A stretch of 64,000 nucleotides of DNA from Mesotaenium endlicherianum (lineage: Eukaryota > Streptophyta > Zygnematophyceae > Zygnematales > Mesotaeniaceae). The DNA is taken from NCBI GenBank assembly GCA_009602735.1, contig WELA01004417.1, positions 162,184 to 226,183 on the forward strand, read 5' to 3'. Both the position numbers and the translations under genes were made by a program. Shown here piece after piece: positions 59,340 to 64,000 of the stretch (the stretch's first letter is position 1; each line of letters begins with the position of its first letter). The notes under the pieces were generated by a model. It was given only the letters and a program-made list of their open reading frames with translations. It was not told the origin of the DNA and ran no database searches.

Positions 59340-60960
59340 ATGGCTTTCTCCAAGCTTATCCTCCTTTGCCTGTTGGCCACAGCGGCTACCTCATTCGCTA
59401 CGACATTCACTGGTAAGTGCTTTTCTTGATATATATGGAGTGCTTCTTGCACGTCACTCGGGGCCCGTGAATGAATACATGATAAGCACAATAAGCAAGC
59501 GTCTCGCGTGAATGTTTTCACTTCTTGTGTCACTGCTCATTGTGGTGCTGTATTCTGATTTTTATTCGTTGCAGTTACCAAGTACGCGTCCGTAGGGACA
59601 GCCTTCGATGGCGGCCTCCTGGGAAGTTCCGGTGCTATTGCACTGGCTGCATCAGGAGACATAATTGTCTTCGGTGCTGACTTCGATATCCCAAGGCCCC
59701 TGAACATTCTGAAGAGTCTGACTATCACTGGTGCCGGCCACACCTTGGGTGTCACCTACACTTCCGGATACGGCATTTACATTAAGGGTTCCAGCGCAGT
59801 CACAGTCACCATCTCGGACTTGACAATCACTGGAAGGGATTTGACACGCGGATTCGTAAGTAGCCTTCTTCTCTACCTGATCCTTACAATATTTGTCACT
59901 GGGTTGGTTCCTGTGTAATACGGCTTTCTGATGTGTTACTTTCATGTCTGCGTGCAGCAAGGAATTTACGTCACTGCTGGATCCTCGAAGGCAACCGTGG
60001 GCAATGGACCTACCGTCACCATTAGGGGCAGTACACTCACTGCGTTCAGACTGGCAGCTGTATGTACCTCACCTAGGCTGCCACTGTCAACAATTTGTTT
60101 GGAAAATAACGGTGCCTGATGACACAGTTCACACATTTGACTCCCTACCTGACTACCGTGTGCAGACCACAAACCTTAGGCTTGGACGTGGGGCAGCACT
60201 GAAGGCTGGCACTGGTGCTGTTGTTCAAATCTTGACGGGGACTGTGTCCAACAACTTTGCGGTGAGTGTCCTACAAATGCCTCTGCGTGCAGGCTTTGGT
60301 CATTACCCAGTTTCCTGCTTAATTCCATTGCTAAATGAGTTTTTTTTTTGGTGCAGCCTCTCAGCGGTGCGGTGGAGCAGGCGGGAGGTGGATTCCTGTA
60401 CTTGTGCAATGTCTTCTTTACTGGAAACACTGCTGGGGCAGGTGTTGCCGCCGCTGTAAGTTTCAGCAACTTATTAGCACCCATATTTAGCGATTCTGAC
60501 TGGCACTGTCACATTCATTTTAATTGTATCTAATAAAATCTCCTTGGACTGCAGGACATCTGGCAAGGACAAAATGTCCAGGGAGCATCTGCTGTTGCCA
60601 TTGTTGTCGACCAAGGCGCGGTATGTGCACAAACTTTTTCCTGGTTACAAGTTTTGGCCGCTGACCTTAAGGGCGAAATCTCATGAACAATGTTCTTGTG
60701 TTGCAGCCTACGCCTGTGTCCGGCTTCAACACGACACAGTCCACTACAGGCCCTGCCGCTGTTGCTCCCAGAGTGGTGACTAAGGCTTCTACGGAGACCT
60801 GCCCACCATTGGTCAGTTTTTTAATCCCTAATTAGTTACTCAATTGAGTGAACTTACAGATGTGACATCATAGAACACTGACTCGGTCAACTGAATGTAT
60901 TATGTGCAGAGCAATTTCTACAACGCGAAGACTAAGATGATTACTCGCCGCTTGTTGTAA
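59340..60960 (+). CDS. Secreted protein with beta-helix-like repeats, eight exons
   Basis: Exons 59340-59412, 59575-59855, 59958-60059, 60166-60261, 60357-60455, 60555-60620, 60707-60811, 60910-60960, all with GT-AG introns, give 290 residues. The start is chosen because MAFSKLILLCLLATAATSFA is a clear signal peptide. The body has repeated short strands with Gly/Thr/Ser turns (LTITGAGHTLGV, VTISDLTITGRD, VTIRGSTLTAF, LRLGRGAALKAGTGAVV, LYLCNVFFTGNTAGAGVA). This is the style of right-handed parallel beta-helix proteins (pectate-lyase-like or polymorphic-membrane-protein-like). No pectate lyase catalytic motif is visible. After the first intron every intron is phase 0, so each exon is a whole-codon module of about 1-2 rungs. 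The C-terminal 50 residues are Pro/Thr-rich, then basic (KTKMITRRLL). Location outside the cell or in the wall or apoplast is inferred; activity unknown. Confidence 0.75.
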
Positions 60961-61794
60961 GGAGATTCAGAACTGCAGATGTTGTCATGGCTTACTGGGC
61001 AATTCAATCCCCTACCTGATGAGTTTCCCCTTTTCAGCCATGAGTAACTTGTCAAATAAACAAACATAAACTGAAGCTGACAGGCATCTTACCTGAAGCT
61101 TTTTAATAAGCCAATTCCTGGCAGCCTTAGGCAAAGAGAATCAAAGCAGTTACCACTACAGTGGGCTGTTTCATGGTCCTGAATAAATTATTTCTGGTTG
61201 AGAATATAGCAGGAAAACTATATTTACAATACGCAGGGACAATTGATAGTATTTTCAATACTGCTATGGTATTACAATATCACTCTGTAAATTCTTTACA
61301 TTGCTGCAACTATCAGGTTGTACAACTAAATTTTTTTATCTACGGTGTATCCAAATGTATCTCTAGTCCATTGTTTTATTTGACAATTCCTAGCATACTG
61401 AAATTGCATTCAACTCATTTTTGTGACCTTACATCCTCCATGCATTGTATAATACCCTCACAATTGTGCCTGAGCCATGATGAGAGTAAGGGATGAGAGA
61501 ATTGAAGAGACTTGAGATGGAATAAAAAAGCTCTCCACTTTACAAATTGGAAGAAGGATCCTTGTTTTTGAACTTTTCTCAGAATCCTAAGCTGTAAAGC
61601 TATCACTAAATTGGGTAGTTTTTACTATGACCGTCGCATGGATCTTTCTATCACAACATGCTAATTTCATGAAATTTTTGCACAACATGTCTGCTAACAT
61701 ATTTGTATCAAGGTGCAGTGACTAACCTGGGTTTCTTATACCGGTTTGCCTTGCCTCACTAGATGATGTACCCAACTCTGCAAGTAGCCCAGTC
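60961..61794. other. 3' flank and intergenic DNA
   Basis: AT-rich, no gene recognised. The 3' untranslated region of the preceding gene presumably lies here; AATAAA-like strings are present (for example near 61055 and 61181) but none is decisive. Confidence 0.35.
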
Positions 61795-62665
61795 TTATGA
61801 CCAAGTTACAGAAGTATCCCTACAACTTGTTAATTGCAAAATCTCCCACTCACTTTCAAACTAATAACTAAATTACCCCAGGCCTTTCGCCAATCAATCA
61901 TAAGTCGCACAAATTTACCCAGCCTGACACTTCTCTCTTTCGGTTTCAAAATTTTCTACCACCACTTTGCTAACTCACCCAAACTGCCCCAGCCTCGATC
62001 TTGCAGTTTCGCCTGAGCTCAGCCACATCTGCCATTATGAGCTCGACCTGCCGTTTAAGAATTTTGCAAGTAATCAAGCTAGTTAAATCGCTTTGAGTTG
62101 ACTTGCTACGCTAGCAGTACCGGTATGATATTGAGCTGCTTGCCACTCGATGGGAGCTCGCTAGGGCGTCTGTGACTCCCCTCCTCAAGTCTCGACCATT
62201 GTTCGCAAATTTGCGAACACATTGACGTCTCTATTTCGTACTTCCCTGTGATGCGCTAACAAGTGTTCTTGTATGCCTGTCGTATCCCTGACATATATCG
62301 TCGTACCTAGCTATGCTAGCTAATTTATCGCCTTGCTTTGTCTACATGCCTAAGTGTAGCAGCATACGTCCTGTTGCAAAGGTATGAAAAATACTTGTGG
62401 ACCAATTATTTGACGTCCTTGCGGAGTTTGAATGGTGAAGGTGGTTCAGTTAGAAAAGTGGTGGTGGTAGATTTTGGAAACGAAAGAAAGAAATGGTGTG
62501 TCAAGTAGGGTCCCATTTTGAATTTGTGTGGCACGTCATTTCTTCGCGTAAGTCCTACGTGGACTCGCCTTACATGTGCGAGGGGTAGTTTTGAAATTAG
62601 TTTGAAAGCAGTGGTAGGTGTTGCATTGAACAAAGGTTGATCAGTAGTTTTACAATTTGCTCCAG
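61795..62665. repeat. Long imperfect inverted repeat, possible foldback or MULE-like element
   Basis: 61800-61990 and the reverse complement of 62440-62660 share CTTTCAAACTAAT, ACTACCCC/ATTACCCC, CACAAATT, TTTC(T)TTTCGGTTTC and TCTACCACCAC blocks in the same order. The spacer of about 450 bases is unrelated and noncoding. Long terminal inverted repeats of this kind occur in foldback and Mutator-like elements. No transposase is seen. Confidence 0.5.
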
Positions 62666-63353
62666 CCTCATTGACATTGTAAGCATTGACCTATGTCCTC
62701 GTTGAATCGGCCCAAACTTGTCTTCAGCTGCCTATCAACAGCTTGACCACCATAATCGAAATTGCTTATCTTAGTGTTTATAACGGCAAGTCGACTTAAT
62801 TATGGACCAAGGTGTATTATGTCCCCCTAACTCAAGTCCACAATTGACGGCGCCTCTAGCTAACATATCCTATCACAATAGTTTGGTGGAATCGCCCTTG
62901 ATTGCGCCAACCCCCCCCGCCACATTTACTCGGACCGTGCTATCACACGACATTGGTTAGTCTGAGCTTTTAGGCCACATCCATTGGCCCAAGTATACCT
63001 GATATACCTGACTCCGTCAACACACGTCACTCATTGTCTCGAGCTATCATGTAACATCCGTCGGCCCGAGTACACAAGCCTCCGCCATACAATTTAAGCT
63101 AGACCCATGAGTCGGCTTGGTCTACCTAGCTCATTACATACTTTACATTGTCACTATGACTACAGCTTAGCCTCACGCTCCATCTCATCCCCAGGTGCTG
63201 CAATACTCAGGTTAGAGGCCTCCAACAATCCTAAAGTTACTATTAATTAAAAGTACTACCACGCTTGCATTGTTGGCACTTCAAATGGATTAAAAGCCCA
63301 TAAACATGAACTTCTAGCGGAGAAAAAGCAACTTGACACAGTGTTGTTCCTTA
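62666..63353. other. Noncoding, possibly an LTR ending at 63353
   Basis: The stretch ends GTTCCTTACA and is followed by a minus-strand purine tract (GAGGGGGAGAAGTGA), the same arrangement as at the inner ends of the E and G 3' LTRs. The start of this LTR was not found. Confidence 0.4.
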
Positions 63354-63941
63354 CATCACTTCTCCCCCTCAATTGTTCTCGTTGTCATCAGAGGCCACCA
63401 ACAAAGAGAGCGTGGAGAGAAGTAGCAATAGGAATTCTATCGAAGCTCCTTCGGAGTTTGCCCAAAGCTGCTCCACCACCCATAGTTTTCCCCAGCAGGC
63501 CTCTTGCTAAGAGCCAACTCCTACAAGGGCCAGCCTCTAAAAGTAGCCAGCGTAATTGAAGCCATGCACCATAATACCGCCTCCAAGTAGTATATTACGA
63601 ACTTAACGTCCACAATGCTTCAAACCTTCCGCGTCTTTATACCGCTCATGTTCAATGTATTTACACTGTGGGTTGATGCTTCTAACATGCCAACAAAGTG
63701 GTCAATCTTGCTGTTAAGTTCCTCCACTTTCAACTTCACGCCCTAGACTTTATCCCCCATACTGTGCACCAGTACATGCTTCAAGTCTCGTGTAACAATC
63801 ATGATTGCCATGTTGTCTTTACTAGATCCCTCTTTAATATACCCTTTAGCCTGGCCAAATCAATTTGGCATCACAGCACTTACTAGCTCTATGTTTATGG
63901 GTGCACCTTATTTTTTCCTTCCTGCCCCTGCATACGCCCTC
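63354..63941 (-). mobile_element. LTR-element relic
   Basis: After the purine tract, the minus strand shows scattered coiled-coil-like coding traces (KLKVEELNSKIDHFVGMLEA near 63660-63730) but no RT or integrase. Old and broken; family unclear. Confidence 0.3.
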
Positions 63942-64000
63942 TGTAAGGTCAGAGGTTTATAAAGTGCATTTTTGACTTTCATGAAAGTATATTCTGCTTG
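63942..64000 (+). repeat. Start of a G-family LTR, cut by the window edge
   Basis: TGTAAGGTCAGAGG..., with CATTTTTGACTTTCATGAAAG, is the reverse complement of the G LTR ends (for example 42360-42418). An oppositely oriented G element or solo LTR begins here. Confidence 0.75.

Overview
The window looks like a repeat-rich chromosome region of a green-lineage eukaryote, most likely a streptophyte (charophyte) alga. The signs are a TRM11-type tRNA methyltransferase with plant-like motifs, plant-type CCCTAAA repeats, many Ty3/Gypsy chromoviruses whose primer sites (TGGTATCGGAGC) resemble the plant initiator-Met tRNA site, GT-AG introns, and a Gypsy-like element carrying a cytosine-5 DNA methyltransferase, a combination reported from charophytes and dinoflagellates. 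The species cannot be fixed from the sequence alone.

Only two host genes are clear, one near each edge. At 671-2193 (+) lie the last two exons of TRM11. At 59340-60960 (+) lies a complete eight-exon gene for a small secreted protein with beta-helix-like repeats. About 2.7-57.3 kb between them is almost entirely nested mobile DNA.

The nest can be read from target-site duplications. An outer LTR (J) was split by element A1 (13525-56109). The A1 5' LTR was later split twice. One split holds a pair of C-family LTRs (19253-29392), which contain element D (gag, DNA methyltransferase, RT, integrase and PHD finger), which in turn contains a fragment of another A element. The other split holds element G1 (29578-55852), which contains a DNA transposon H (33220-53341). 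H was itself hit by G2 (35501-42418, carrying a solo A LTR), by another solo A LTR (43295-44014) and by a young, whole-looking chromovirus I (45172-52285). This gives up to six layers.

The most interesting object is H. Without its later insertions it is about 5.4 kb. It carries two genes pointing at each other: a DDE transposase-like gene whose D, D, CxxC, HxxxxH and E residues have the same spacing as in RAG1/Transib transposases, and a companion gene with a Cys-rich N terminus and a coiled coil. A second, more diverged partial copy lies at 2810-3750 beside telomere-like repeats. The tail-to-tail layout recalls animal ProtoRAG elements, although the companion does not look like RAG2.

The left part (3.8-13.1 kb) holds an unidentified AT-rich stretch, a diverged C-type LTR and a non-autonomous-looking element E. 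The right part (56.1-64 kb) holds relic pol sequence, the secreted-protein gene, a long inverted repeat, and the start of a G-family LTR cut by the window edge.
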